A DNA stretch of 64,000 bases from Fusarium oxysporum f. sp. lycopersici 4287 (Eukaryota > Ascomycota > Sordariomycetes > Hypocreales > Nectriaceae), in NCBI RefSeq assembly GCF_000149955.1, contig NC_030993.1:186125-250124 (forward strand), in the 5' to 3' direction. Below are positions 47,791-57,701 of the stretch, one piece after another. The notes beneath the pieces were generated by a model, which worked only from the letters and a program-made list of their open reading frames with translations, had not been told where the DNA came from and ran no database searches. Numbering within the stretch: position 1 is the first letter of the stretch; every line of letters begins with the position of its first letter. A program made the position numbers and the translations under genes.

Positions 47791-50700
47791 CTATCTAAGT
47801 TTCGAACCTCTTAAATCAGACCTTACAACGACATAACCTTCAATCATTTCAGTCTTGTTTGCCGCCTCAACATTGAGTGTTTTGTCCAATGGCATAATAG
47901 CAACTTCAGACCACTTTGTCTCCATCTCGTCATGTACTTGCCCATCTTGTTTTGTTGGCTGCAGCCACCGCCATGTGTTGGACCCCTCCCCACCACCTAG
48001 GGGCATCTGCACACTTGGCGCCGCATCCTTCTCGTCCGCCTTTGTATCTGTATTGTCCTTGTCTGCCGGCAGCGGTATAGCTGGTACCAAAATGGGACCG
48101 ATAGCGAAGAAAGCGCGCATTGTACGCAAAGCATTGTCAACAGGCCAGCGTGGTAGCGATAGAGGGGTCACTGGGAAGAGTGATCCAGAGTAAATATGGA
48201 TTGGCGTCTTGGGGTCGACAATAGTGCTGACAATGACTAGCTTCTTGCGGTGCTCCTCATCGAGGCTGCCTCCAAGCGTACTTGGCAAGAAATAGGGATT
48301 CAAAAGTAACGGTTGTGGATGCTCACTCTCGTCCCGGCGATCGTTCATAAGACCGCTGCTTGACATTGTCAAGCGCCTCCCATCACGAGTAAACGAGGAA
48401 GCAATCTTGCCAATGTCACCTGATGAGGAAAAGGTGCCAACCAACCCGTCAAATGCAGCTTGGTGATTCCCTAGCGCAACAGGGAAGCTATAATCACTTA
48501 GATTGCGCTCGGGATTTACACAGGACAACAGAGAAGCATCCTTCAGCGGCGGCGCGCTGAGTTCCAGAGATACACCAACATCTGCAATGCAGAAAGGGCG
48601 TCCAAGAGCAGCTGGTAGAGCCTGGTCAAAATCGGCGCCTGTAGCTGACATGTTGTCACTTGCACCGGCGAGCATATCGAAGAGAGACCAACACGTCTCA
48701 GGATCCCGGAGCGCAGCCACCAAGATTGGTAGTCTTCCAGTCGGAGGTGGCCGGATAATAGCCTTGTTAGGTCCCTCAGATGGTGTCACTGTACCTTTAC
48801 GGAGCAGCATCTCGATGACAAACTCTCCTTCCGGATCGTAGACTTGGAGGCTGTGATTGTGGAAGTTTGGGAGTACCCACGCCCAGATTGGGTTATCCCA
48901 CTCGGTAGCAACCTGTCTGATAATAGTCTTTGAGCTTTGTATATTCTCATTGGTAAGAGGTTTGAGGAAGTGAGTGTTGAGTCGCGCTGGCTGATTTATT
49001 CGCGGTGGAATTTGGAAGAATTGGCATGATCCGGCAGATCTCTCAGCCTGAACAACGGTGTTGGGCCAGTAGAGAGACGGATTCTCATTCTTCAGCACGG
49101 GAAGGACGTCGCAAGATAGACTGGGTGAGATGATCGGATACATTGCACCGTCACCTTCGGGCCCTAGACCAATGCCGGACACAACCTGGCCGAACTTATC
49201 AACAATTGCAAATTTGGTAAAGCGAGCTTGACCGTGGGTTACAGGCTTGAAGGGGCTGAATTGGCTCGTGTACTCTGGAGCCAGCGGTGTCGAGAGGCCA
49301 TACGGTGCCAAGTCTGCTGGGCCATTTTCCTCCAGCTCCTGCAGAAAGTCCGCCTCAATGCCGAGAACGGATTTGACTATGCTATCATCTGCCTTTGGGC
49401 GCGGGTGGTGACCCCGTCGTAAGGTTACAAGATGATCGGAAAGACCAGAAAGGCTGGCAGAGAAGTATTCTAGCCCTCCGACTGCTTTGAGCATCTCGTC
49501 TCGTCGTCTTTCATCTCCAGAGCCGCTCACCGGTGTCTGAGAGAATAACTGCTCAAGTCTTGCTTGGAGCGACTTGCCAGGTTCTGGAAGAAACTCTGTG
49601 CGTCCTGTTATGACACGCATATCATTTCCCACAGCGCTGTCTGCCGCCAGTGAGACTCCGCCATCAGTCGGAATGACGTATCGCCACCGTCCGGTATCTT
49701 GGTTGCTTTCTAGTCGCCAACGCTCGAAGGGTAAGTGGTAGTATTCTAGTTGCCATTCAACGAACAAAGGAAACCAGCCTTGTGTATCGTTCATGTCCTC
49801 GAAATCTACGTAAGGATTCTGTGCACCTCTTGGTGAGGGGCCATCGAGCTCTTGTAGAAGTGCTGTCACAGGTGCCGATAGGTTGCCGAGCTTATACTCA
49901 AGCCAGTCCTCGGGGGAGACGGTGGAGTGAGTGGCCTCTGGACATATCTCAGCGGCTAATCGTACAGGCAGCACATCATTGAAGTTATTTGGCCAGCCGG
50001 ATTTGGCGCCTGCGACGAGTACATTTGGATCTTGGTGCTGGCCGAAAGGATTCGTGGGAACTCCTTCAAGTTTCTTGCTTCTAGGAAGAAGCGCCTCGAG
50101 CTCGCTCTTCGAACTGTTGACTTTGTCATAGTTTGTAATATAGCAACCGCTCAACTCTTTTAGGCGTTTCGCAATGTCACGAGATTCCTGTTGAATCTTG
50201 TTTCTCAATGGTTGCTGCTTGTCTGACGGAACATTGCAAAGACTTGCTGCATTCCACCAGCAGTTGAAGAGACATTGCATAAGCTGCTTGCGTTCTCGAA
50301 TGCAAGTGTCAAGGACAAGCTGTCCTTGGTTGAGGATGTTTAATCTAGGGACGAGATTTGCCACGACTTTGCTCATTTCATTTTCCTGAGAAACATCTTT
50401 CGCATCGTCCTTTGGAAAGACCCAGACTATGTCCTGGGGCCTGGCTAAAAATGACTGCGACGCGGCATCTTCAGCAGCCTTCCTCAAGGAGTCAGGATCA
50501 TCTTTGTCGGCAAAGATGCGCATGGCAAGTTGAGACAAACCAGAGTGTGTAGTGGCCTGTACTGAGCTACTGCGACCTACTGCGAGATGGAGATACGCTT
50601 CGAGGGCATCCAGCATGTGTGTGCCTATAGCGATAGGCTGCTCTGTAGAGATAGCTCGTTGTAGTGAAGCGGCAGGCCAGCGAAGACCTTGTGACTCGGC

Positions 50701-51831
50701 TCGGTTCCATCTAACATTCCGTAAGATGCCCTGGGTGAGAGTGCGTCCACCAACAGTCGCCGGTGAGCGTGCAAAGTCAGAGCCTACGGACGAATCTTGG
50801 TCGACCTTGAGATGAAGCGCGTCCAGGAGAGTCTTGTTAGTGATGGAGATAGGTTCGTTGGCATTGTCGTATCCAATAACTCTATCAGCGTCGATAAAGG
50901 TGAATGGGTCGGACTCCTTAGGCCAAGAATGAAAACCAATGACGGAATAGTCGACCAGTTCCTCGTCGATTCCATCAAGGTTGTCAAAATATGTGAAAAC
51001 CCCCATATTGTGAGGCGCATAATCAGCAAAATACTCATGCCCCAGCTCAAAGGCATTGAACGGTCCACGAAACTCTTCCCGGGCCACCTCCTCAGGTTCA
51101 GCTGTGAGCGGCCTGGATCGTCCCATTCGCAACAGGAGCTGTCCTTCAACCGTCCTAGAAGTCTTAAAAGGGTCCATGGCAGGGCAGGTTGTCGATTCAA
51201 AGTCTTCGGCCATATCTGTATCGCTAATATTTATTGTACGGATGCAATTACTCTCAACCAGAATATGTTTGGTCAGACTTGGGCTACCGCGGACCTTGCG
51301 GGTGACTATCCAGCGATCTGGGGCAGGACGGAACTGCACAGACTGATCATGGGTTGACTGAGCTTGCGGATCAACATGACACTTAAAGCCTGCAAGAACC
51401 CTGCGAGAATCCCACTGCTGCATACCATTACCTTGAACTTCTGATGTTCCAATCAAGGCGCTCTCTGTTGCCGTGATAGACGTGCGGTAGAGTCGCGGGA
51501 GACACCAAGACAGGTAGATACCGCAGCGCTCAGGACGCATCTCCCCTGTGATGGGGCTGATGAAGCGCGAGCTATACCTGGCTTGCATACGCCAGTATGA
51601 TAGGTCCAAGTGGTCCATTAGATCGTGAACCGGTGCTCCAGCTTTGGGATGCCGAAGTAGAGTTGCGTAGTCAGGTTCGATAAGAGGAGCGAATTGAGCT
51701 GATGTCTGAGGGAAGTCTTGAGCAACAACCAAGGCTTGTACAGCCATTGGCACAACAACTGTGAACTCGTTTCGAGCCGAAGGGACGTGTTGAGAAGTCA
51801 TGATGATAACAAAAGAGATGAATCTTAACAC
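47791..51831 (-). CDS. Unrecognised 1,346-residue protein, member of the giant-gene block
   Basis: A single uninterrupted frame of 4 kb, very long for this gene-dense, intron-bearing genome. Met 11 (51,801; MTSQHVPSARNEF) is a more natural start than the first Met, whose leading residues (MLRFISFVII) are hydrophobic. No signal peptide is evident from Met 11 and no membrane segments are seen. Recognisable points: an N-terminal beta segment (FTVVVPMAVQALVV), a Trp/Asp-rich first half, a helical stretch around 500-580 with cysteines and WW, and a beta-rich second half. I do not recognise a family. It lies head to head with the 1,851-residue gene and in tandem with the MBL-DUF6603 gene, so the three probably work together. 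Confidence 0.8.
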   Translation of the reverse strand: MLRFISFVIIMTSQHVPSARNEFTVVVPMAVQALVVAQDFPQTSAQFAPLIEPDYATLLRHPKAGAPVHDLMDHLDLSYWRMQARYSSRFISPITGEMRPERCGIYLSWCLPRLYRTSITATESALIGTSEVQGNGMQQWDSRRVLAGFKCHVDPQAQSTHDQSVQFRPAPDRWIVTRKVRGSPSLTKHILVESNCIRTINISDTDMAEDFESTTCPAMDPFKTSRTVEGQLLLRMGRSRPLTAEPEEVAREEFRGPFNAFELGHEYFADYAPHNMGVFTYFDNLDGIDEELVDYSVIGFHSWPKESDPFTFIDADRVIGYDNANEPISITNKTLLDALHLKVDQDSSVGSDFARSPATVGGRTLTQGILRNVRWNRAESQGLRWPAASLQRAISTEQPIAIGTHMLDALEAYLHLAVGRSSSVQATTHSGLSQLAMRIFADKDDPDSLRKAAEDAASQSFLARPQDIVWVFPKDDAKDVSQENEMSKVVANLVPRLNILNQGQLVLDTCIRERKQLMQCLFNCWWNAASLCNVPSDKQQPLRNKIQQESRDIAKRLKELSGCYITNYDKVNSSKSELEALLPRSKKLEGVPTNPFGQHQDPNVLVAGAKSGWPNNFNDVLPVRLAAEICPEATHSTVSPEDWLEYKLGNLSAPVTALLQELDGPSPRGAQNPYVDFEDMNDTQGWFPLFVEWQLEYYHLPFERWRLESNQDTGRWRYVIPTDGGVSLAADSAVGNDMRVITGRTEFLPEPGKSLQARLEQLFSQTPVSGSGDERRRDEMLKAVGGLEYFSASLSGLSDHLVTLRRGHHPRPKADDSIVKSVLGIEADFLQELEENGPADLAPYGLSTPLAPEYTSQFSPFKPVTHGQARFTKFAIVDKFGQVVSGIGLGPEGDGAMYPIISPSLSCDVLPVLKNENPSLYWPNTVVQAERSAGSCQFFQIPPRINQPARLNTHFLKPLTNENIQSSKTIIRQVATEWDNPIWAWVLPNFHNHSLQVYDPEGEFVIEMLLRKGTVTPSEGPNKAIIRPPPTGRLPILVAALRDPETCWSLFDMLAGASDNMSATGADFDQALPAALGRPFCIADVGVSLELSAPPLKDASLLSCVNPERNLSDYSFPVALGNHQAAFDGLVGTFSSSGDIGKIASSFTRDGRRLTMSSSGLMNDRRDESEHPQPLLLNPYFLPSTLGGSLDEEHRKKLVIVSTIVDPKTPIHIYSGSLFPVTPLSLPRWPVDNALRTMRAFFAIGPILVPAIPLPADKDNTDTKADEKDAAPSVQMPLGGGEGSNTWRWLQPTKQDGQVHDEMETKWSEVAIMPLDKTLNVEAANKTEMIEGYVVVRSDLRGSKLR

Positions 51832-52012
51832 GAAATATCTCCAACAGGATTAAGAACAGGACTTGGTGACATCGTTACAGCTTCAGTAGCTAGCTGATTA
51901 CCTATGTCAACAACAAGAACAAGATGAGTGGGACAGTGCGCATAACCAATTCTCTCCCAGTACAACGATGAGCTTTTCAACGAACTAGTGATGTCCTGCA
52001 GGCAATAGTTCC
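51832..52012. promoter_or_regulatory. Divergent promoter of two giant genes
   Basis: About 180-210 bp separate the start codons of the minus-strand 1,346-residue gene and the plus-strand 1,851-residue gene. The short shared region implies joint regulation. No specific factor site was recognised. Confidence 0.5.
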
Positions 52013-55000
52013 ATGTCAGCAGCGCCACTACCGGGCCTAGAAAGTCTAGCCCCGCTCGGGAGGACGGACATGAGCGGAACTAAACCGACAGTCAATTGCA
52101 GCCTTTTCTGCAAAGATGGTTGGCGTGCGTATCTTGATACTCACTCTCCTCCAACTCGACAACATTGTTCTCAGCCAAAACCTGCTAGAGACAAGATGCA
52201 GTCTCACTCTCGTAGCCATCTTTATCCAACTTTCAATCACCTGGCAGCAGGTGGCAAGCTCTCGGTATCCCTTGACCAAGATGCCCCTGCTTCTGCAGAA
52301 CAGCTTCGTCTTTGGTCTTACCAGAAACCCACTTTGACGGCCGGAAGTTATATACTCTCGGTCTCGCAAGAAATCACTCTGCCTAGCGGAGAGTCTACCA
52401 CTCTCACGACTCCGGAGAAAGGCGTGCGGGTATCCAAGCCTAAATTCCGTCTAGCAGATCCAGCAGATCTGAATCGCGTTCATCCAGCACCTGGGCATAG
52501 CGCCTATTCGCGGACACTGGCCAATGTTGTTTTTAGTCATGCCACAACGCCTTGGGAGAAGGAAATTTCGATTGATAAAGCCTCTAGCTTCAACAAACTA
52601 TCATCAATGGCCGTTCTGACCTTTGCTGAGGATGAGCTTGTCACAGACCCCAAGATATGGAGAGACCTTGGATTCACTACGAGCTCTGAGAAGTCTAGCG
52701 AGTTTGGCTCTATAGAAACCAAGGTTTCAAGACTCGTTCACCCCGAGTGTACTATTAAGTCAGCCCTGAACTCGGAAGGGGCAAATTCGGATTTCAATTC
52801 CGATGACGACTTATCACTTCTACTTCTTGACTCTAAACTATTCAAGAGTATATTCATGGGGGAAGACAAAACAGCGTGGGATGGTACCGCCGACTTATCC
52901 AGCTTTTCGTTCATGGCCTCCACGCAGGAGAACACTAGCGGATTCACGGCGGCCTTGTTTGCAGATGACAATAGTGATGCTCATAAGCCACAGTTCTCTG
53001 TTATTGTCAGTCCTCGTACTGGACCACCAGGCATAACTTCACCGAAGCGAGTCGTCTCACACCTCATCTCGATGGAAGACCTTGACAAGATCAAGCTACC
53101 AACCAGCGATGCCACCAACCAGTATGTGGGAGTAGTATCTCTTCATGCATGGGAATGGACCAGCGTCCCAGAGAGCGCTGAGAACTTTGCAAAAATAATG
53201 ATCAAGCTTGGCGAAAACGTCGCACCCCTTCAGGCTTCCCAGGCTACCGATAGGTTAGCTGGAGGCCCACCTGAGGCGATTAAGTGGTCAAAGGCAGTGG
53301 CTGGGAGAGGCTACGTTTTGAAGCCGCACACGGATATTACTGGAATCAAGGCAAGCAGGAAGATAAGAGGTCCATTGATCCCCGTCAGGCCTGACGAGAA
53401 TCCTCCCAAGGCTTTCTCACTTTACGGTGAGGGCCTCACCGTCATTGATAAGACGACGGGTATCCCAGATGCTTCTTACAGTTCAGCCTGGACGCTTGGG
53501 CGATCTATAATGATGGCAGATCGAACACTGAGTGCAAGCTTGCTTCGACTGAGGGGTAAGATCCATTCTGAGGCGGTAAGGCGTGCCAAGGCGAAGGCCT
53601 TAAACCAAGGGGGCTACTCTGTTCTGAGCAGCAGCGAGTCCTATCTGGAAACCCTAGAGGATACGGTAAATGATCTTCAAAGGGTACAAGACATCAGCGG
53701 TATCAGCAAGGGAAACCCTGCACGCCGTTGGACACGTACTGTATCGGATACCGCGAATCTTCCCGTCATGCGTCTTTCCAGAGACACGTCGTATACTCAC
53801 AAAGACTACGATGACGAGGTTCAACAGGTAGCTCTTCACATGTTTGGCTACGAATCAAATAGACCAGACGGAACCCCTATACCAGCACGGGATGTTGATG
53901 CAGATGCAGCCGCTATCCGTGCTTGGGTTATTGATCGCTTCCACCTGGCCGGTATTCCGCTACATAATCTCGTTCTAGACCTCGAAATGCTTCCCGGTGA
54001 GACAATCCGCACGTTCTGCATAGACAATCACTGGATCGACTGCTTTGTGGATGGCGGACTAAGCCTCGCGAACCACTTTGCGCGCGACGACGATGCCATT
54101 CGACGGGCTGTCAAACAATGCATCAACAAATATCTCGATATGCCTCTCAGTGGTGGAACTGTACCACAACTACCTCGCTGGGGTTTCTTCATTCGAAGTA
54201 TTGCCGTCAGTGCATTTCCAGACCTCAAGATTGAAGCTCCTCTCCCTCCTGGCGCTCCAGGAGACGCTTTGGAGGTCGTCTATATGCAAGTCCTGGCTGA
54301 CGATATTCTTGTCTGCCTTCTCGACCGCCTTCCGGGCGAGCAAGAGCTCGACTATATTCGCATCAGCCAACCCCACCACCAGCAAGACTTCTCTCTAGGG
54401 ACGAACCTGTCTGTTGATGAAATCACACTGTTTCATCGTCCAATACCCAAACAGACCGGACAGAACGTCGGTGACCCTATTAGCCAAACTTTCGAAAATG
54501 ACAAGTCACGCCATGTTTACGACTTTGACACACAAATGCTCCGACCCAGCTTTTATATGGATCAGTATAATGAGGCTTTCAGCGGAAATGATGAGATTTT
54601 CACAGATAAGAGAAATCCTTCGTCGTTGCTTGCTACTCAGCTCAGGGCTACCAATCTACGCCTGCAGCTGAAGGTTACGAACGATCTTCGGGGAGACGAG
54701 CCTCCTTCCGTTTCAGAGCGATGGACCAAGGCGGCGTTCAAGCTCTCAGCTGGTTCGAGACCAGAATCAGGGTCGGAGCCTGAGACAACTGAGAAACAGG
54801 CCGCTGACAGTAGAGCGCCTCCAAGTAACGATATGGTCTTGCCAACTGGACCACGGCTACCGATCGGTGCCTCTATTTCTCCTTATGCAATGGAGCCCAG
54901 GAGCGGAAAGGAGCATACATCTCAAGACACCCAGCCCGACCCTAGCACTATGATTCCTTATCGAGAAGTTCTACAGCACGTCAGCTGCTGCCTGTGTTAC

Positions 55001-57568
55001 GACCCAGGAAATGCTACCAACTTGATCTACGCGACAGAGATGCCGACCGATCTCATATTTAATCTGAGTGCCAGAGAAGAAAGCGGTTATCCGGCCGAAC
55101 TCGAACTTAGGATCCCTGTTGCTCTCAGCTCCGACACTTATCCGGATCCGGTGAATGACGGCTCCAGGGCTGTCATGGTTATTCCTGGAACCGCTAGCCA
55201 GGCTGATATTCCTAAGCTTGAGGATATCAATTCAAGTCGGTGGTGGTCTTACGAGTGTAGGCTAGACACGTCTAGTCTCTACTCCATTTCCCCCAATGCA
55301 CTACCCAAAGAGGGTGACCTCGTGGGCTTGGAAGAAGAGAAGCAAGTCATGTTCATCATCAAAATTACTCCACGATTTAGCAGACTGCTCCCGGTGAACA
55401 TGGCAGCTTTCAAGACATCGTTCATCCTTCGAGGCGTGAGGCTACTTCTCCCTCAGTCTGACCCACCTAAAGCACTATCAAGACATGTCCGGTTCGATGC
55501 AACATGGCGGTATAGTAGCCTGGACGGGGAAACAAGTGTAAGCACCACGCGGCTGACGATTCAACCTGCAGTCGTCGCCACTCTCAAAGAGGAGTCAGTC
55601 CAGTACACCCTGCAGAAGCAAGATCTCTCCTTTGCCTTTGTGCTTTCCCAAATGCCCCCGAGTAATGCCAGAATTCGTCTTTTTGTCACACAGCAACAAG
55701 GCAATGAGCCCTTTGATGAGCCTTTCGATCTATGGGCCAGTCCGCAGTCTATGCCAAATGGGCAAGGATTTCTGTACACTGGCAGCAAGAACATCCCACT
55801 GGACCTGTTCAAAGACTTCCTACCTCTTGAGATGAGACTCAGGATAGTTGAAGAGGACGGTGGGCATGCTCTCGGGCCAGACACAGCCCCCTTTGTCTTT
55901 CCGAGGTTGCCCAACATTGATAGACTCAAGGGATCCTCTTCCTTCTACTGGGGCACTCAACACCTATCAATCATCTGGCCGCCTCTTAGGGGACTTGAAG
56001 TTTCCCTGAAACGGAATTTTTCTCTCAAGATCCGAAAGCCTCAGCTGCCAGACCGTGAGCCCATTGATGTCAGTGTGGAGGACGGCAACGAGATTGTCCG
56101 TTTCATGCTGTCTGATCTTGAATCTCGTATCAACGGCAGCAAGGAATTTGGTCTTCTCATCGATGGAAGTGTTGTGGTGGAACACCCCAGGATTCGCGGT
56201 ACTCTGGTAAACTGGTCCTTTGTACTCAGCGGGAGGCCGGAGATAGAAGCAAACGCCAGTCCCTTCTTCGACAAACCAGTTGACTTTGACCCGACTGCCC
56301 CGATGTCCAACAGCCAGTTGGCTAGCATCAGGTCCAGCCACGGAAGTTTCGTTCAAACCGACTTATTTTACTGGAGGAGTAGCGGGCGGTCGCTTGGAGC
56401 CCTCACATGTCGGTCGCCATATGCCGTAAAGCGATATCCTGGCCCTGAAATAGACGACTCCCAACCTCAGCTCATGGGCGCCGGCGCTCTGACTGTACTT
56501 CTGATTAACGACGATATGAATTCAAGCAAGACTATGTTTAAAATCGTGTGGGTTGGCAACGATGGAAGCGTCAATGTCTGGTCGCGACACTGCGCAGTGG
56601 AACAAGAGAAATGGCATAGTGACATCCTAGCACCGCCAGGCACTGCATCAACACTTGGAGGCGGCTCAATAGTTTCTTGTGGAGAGAGGCCTGTTTATCG
56701 CCAGCAGTCCTTCCCTGATCCCGTAGTTTGGTGGTTAGGCCCTCGAGGAGAGGTCTTTGGGCGGAGACTACTGGCTGGCTCAGAGAGATGGATCGACGTG
56801 GAGCCTCAGGCCTCATTACCAGCTGGAAGCATCGACGTCACATCACCAAATCTGAAGCGACCGGCTCAGATGGCAACTACATGGGCTTATGACTCGCAAT
56901 ATGGCAAAGCAGTATACCTCTTCTGGATTCGTGCGAATGGGGACCTCATGGTGACCTGTTCTGACAAATCTGGCAAGTCTCGGTCAAAGCTCAGCGGAAC
57001 AGCCATTGCATATCGTGATGTCGACGCAGCTCCCGGCACGTCTTTGACCGTTTCTATCGGACACAGCCGGACCATCCCCTCTTCCAACAACAACGTTTAT
57101 GTACTCTGGATTTCTACTGATGGAGCTCTTTGTTTCGGATCTCGTATCGATCTTGTCGAGACTACAAACTCACCCGAAGGCTGGGATACCATTATTAGGA
57201 TTTCGTCTCCAGGCACTGCGAATCCGCTCTCTGATATATGCTATATAGGCAACGTCAGACTGAAAACAGCTTCAGTAGTGTGGGCAGATCCTGATGGTAA
57301 GCTTCAAATTGCCTGGGCTGAGTCATTAGCCCTTCGACCGAGTTGGAGCCGTAAGGAATCTATCTACTCTTTACAGAACGAGTGGGCGGCTTGGGGATGG
57401 CAGGAGCTTAATAAATGGATTCCTATCGGTGAGAAGCCGATAATTGGGAGAGTTGAGCCGGATGATTATATTACCCCTCACTTTGTTTACTTTCACATTG
57501 GGGGAGGAAAATGGTACAACTACGAGGTTAATTTTGAACCGGTATTGGCATTTCGCAATTACGACTAG
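52013..57568 (+). CDS. 1,851-residue protein with C-terminal fucose-lectin-like beta-propeller
   Basis: One uninterrupted 5.6-kb frame. The first 60 or so residues look unlike a conserved domain, so translation may begin at a later Met (52,070 or 52,196) or use an undetected intron. From about residue 100 a beta-rich start appears (LRLWSYQKPTLTAGSYIL), then a long region of unknown fold with a hydrophilic linker near 920-990 (many Ser, Glu, Pro). From about residue 1,450 to 1,790 there are repeated blades of the kind WVGNDGSVNVWSRH, WWLGPRGEVFGRR, FWIRANGDLMV, LWISTDGALCF and VWADPDGKLQIAW, resembling six-bladed fungal fucose-binding lectins. This suggests sugar binding at the C-terminus. No signal peptide is evident. 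It is divergent from the 1,346-residue gene. Confidence 0.8.
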   Translation: MSAAPLPGLESLAPLGRTDMSGTKPTVNCSLFCKDGWRAYLDTHSPPTRQHCSQPKPARDKMQSHSRSHLYPTFNHLAAGGKLSVSLDQDAPASAEQLRLWSYQKPTLTAGSYILSVSQEITLPSGESTTLTTPEKGVRVSKPKFRLADPADLNRVHPAPGHSAYSRTLANVVFSHATTPWEKEISIDKASSFNKLSSMAVLTFAEDELVTDPKIWRDLGFTTSSEKSSEFGSIETKVSRLVHPECTIKSALNSEGANSDFNSDDDLSLLLLDSKLFKSIFMGEDKTAWDGTADLSSFSFMASTQENTSGFTAALFADDNSDAHKPQFSVIVSPRTGPPGITSPKRVVSHLISMEDLDKIKLPTSDATNQYVGVVSLHAWEWTSVPESAENFAKIMIKLGENVAPLQASQATDRLAGGPPEAIKWSKAVAGRGYVLKPHTDITGIKASRKIRGPLIPVRPDENPPKAFSLYGEGLTVIDKTTGIPDASYSSAWTLGRSIMMADRTLSASLLRLRGKIHSEAVRRAKAKALNQGGYSVLSSSESYLETLEDTVNDLQRVQDISGISKGNPARRWTRTVSDTANLPVMRLSRDTSYTHKDYDDEVQQVALHMFGYESNRPDGTPIPARDVDADAAAIRAWVIDRFHLAGIPLHNLVLDLEMLPGETIRTFCIDNHWIDCFVDGGLSLANHFARDDDAIRRAVKQCINKYLDMPLSGGTVPQLPRWGFFIRSIAVSAFPDLKIEAPLPPGAPGDALEVVYMQVLADDILVCLLDRLPGEQELDYIRISQPHHQQDFSLGTNLSVDEITLFHRPIPKQTGQNVGDPISQTFENDKSRHVYDFDTQMLRPSFYMDQYNEAFSGNDEIFTDKRNPSSLLATQLRATNLRLQLKVTNDLRGDEPPSVSERWTKAAFKLSAGSRPESGSEPETTEKQAADSRAPPSNDMVLPTGPRLPIGASISPYAMEPRSGKEHTSQDTQPDPSTMIPYREVLQHVSCCLCYDPGNATNLIYATEMPTDLIFNLSAREESGYPAELELRIPVALSSDTYPDPVNDGSRAVMVIPGTASQADIPKLEDINSSRWWSYECRLDTSSLYSISPNALPKEGDLVGLEEEKQVMFIIKITPRFSRLLPVNMAAFKTSFILRGVRLLLPQSDPPKALSRHVRFDATWRYSSLDGETSVSTTRLTIQPAVVATLKEESVQYTLQKQDLSFAFVLSQMPPSNARIRLFVTQQQGNEPFDEPFDLWASPQSMPNGQGFLYTGSKNIPLDLFKDFLPLEMRLRIVEEDGGHALGPDTAPFVFPRLPNIDRLKGSSSFYWGTQHLSIIWPPLRGLEVSLKRNFSLKIRKPQLPDREPIDVSVEDGNEIVRFMLSDLESRINGSKEFGLLIDGSVVVEHPRIRGTLVNWSFVLSGRPEIEANASPFFDKPVDFDPTAPMSNSQLASIRSSHGSFVQTDLFYWRSSGRSLGALTCRSPYAVKRYPGPEIDDSQPQLMGAGALTVLLINDDMNSSKTMFKIVWVGNDGSVNVWSRHCAVEQEKWHSDILAPPGTASTLGGGSIVSCGERPVYRQQSFPDPVVWWLGPRGEVFGRRLLAGSERWIDVEPQASLPAGSIDVTSPNLKRPAQMATTWAYDSQYGKAVYLFWIRANGDLMVTCSDKSGKSRSKLSGTAIAYRDVDAAPGTSLTVSIGHSRTIPSSNNNVYVLWISTDGALCFGSRIDLVETTNSPEGWDTIIRISSPGTANPLSDICYIGNVRLKTASVVWADPDGKLQIAWAESLALRPSWSRKESIYSLQNEWAAWGWQELNKWIPIGEKPIIGRVEPDDYITPHFVYFHIGGGKWYNYEVNFEPVLAFRNYD

Positions 57569-57701
57569 GCATCAAACGGCTTTAGAATTAATTAATAGCG
57601 TTCTTCTATTTTACAGTCATATTGACTTTACTGCTTGCTGTTTATTAACTGTTTCAGATAAGTTCTGTCCTAATGTTAATATTATTGAAGTAGGTATAAA
57701 T

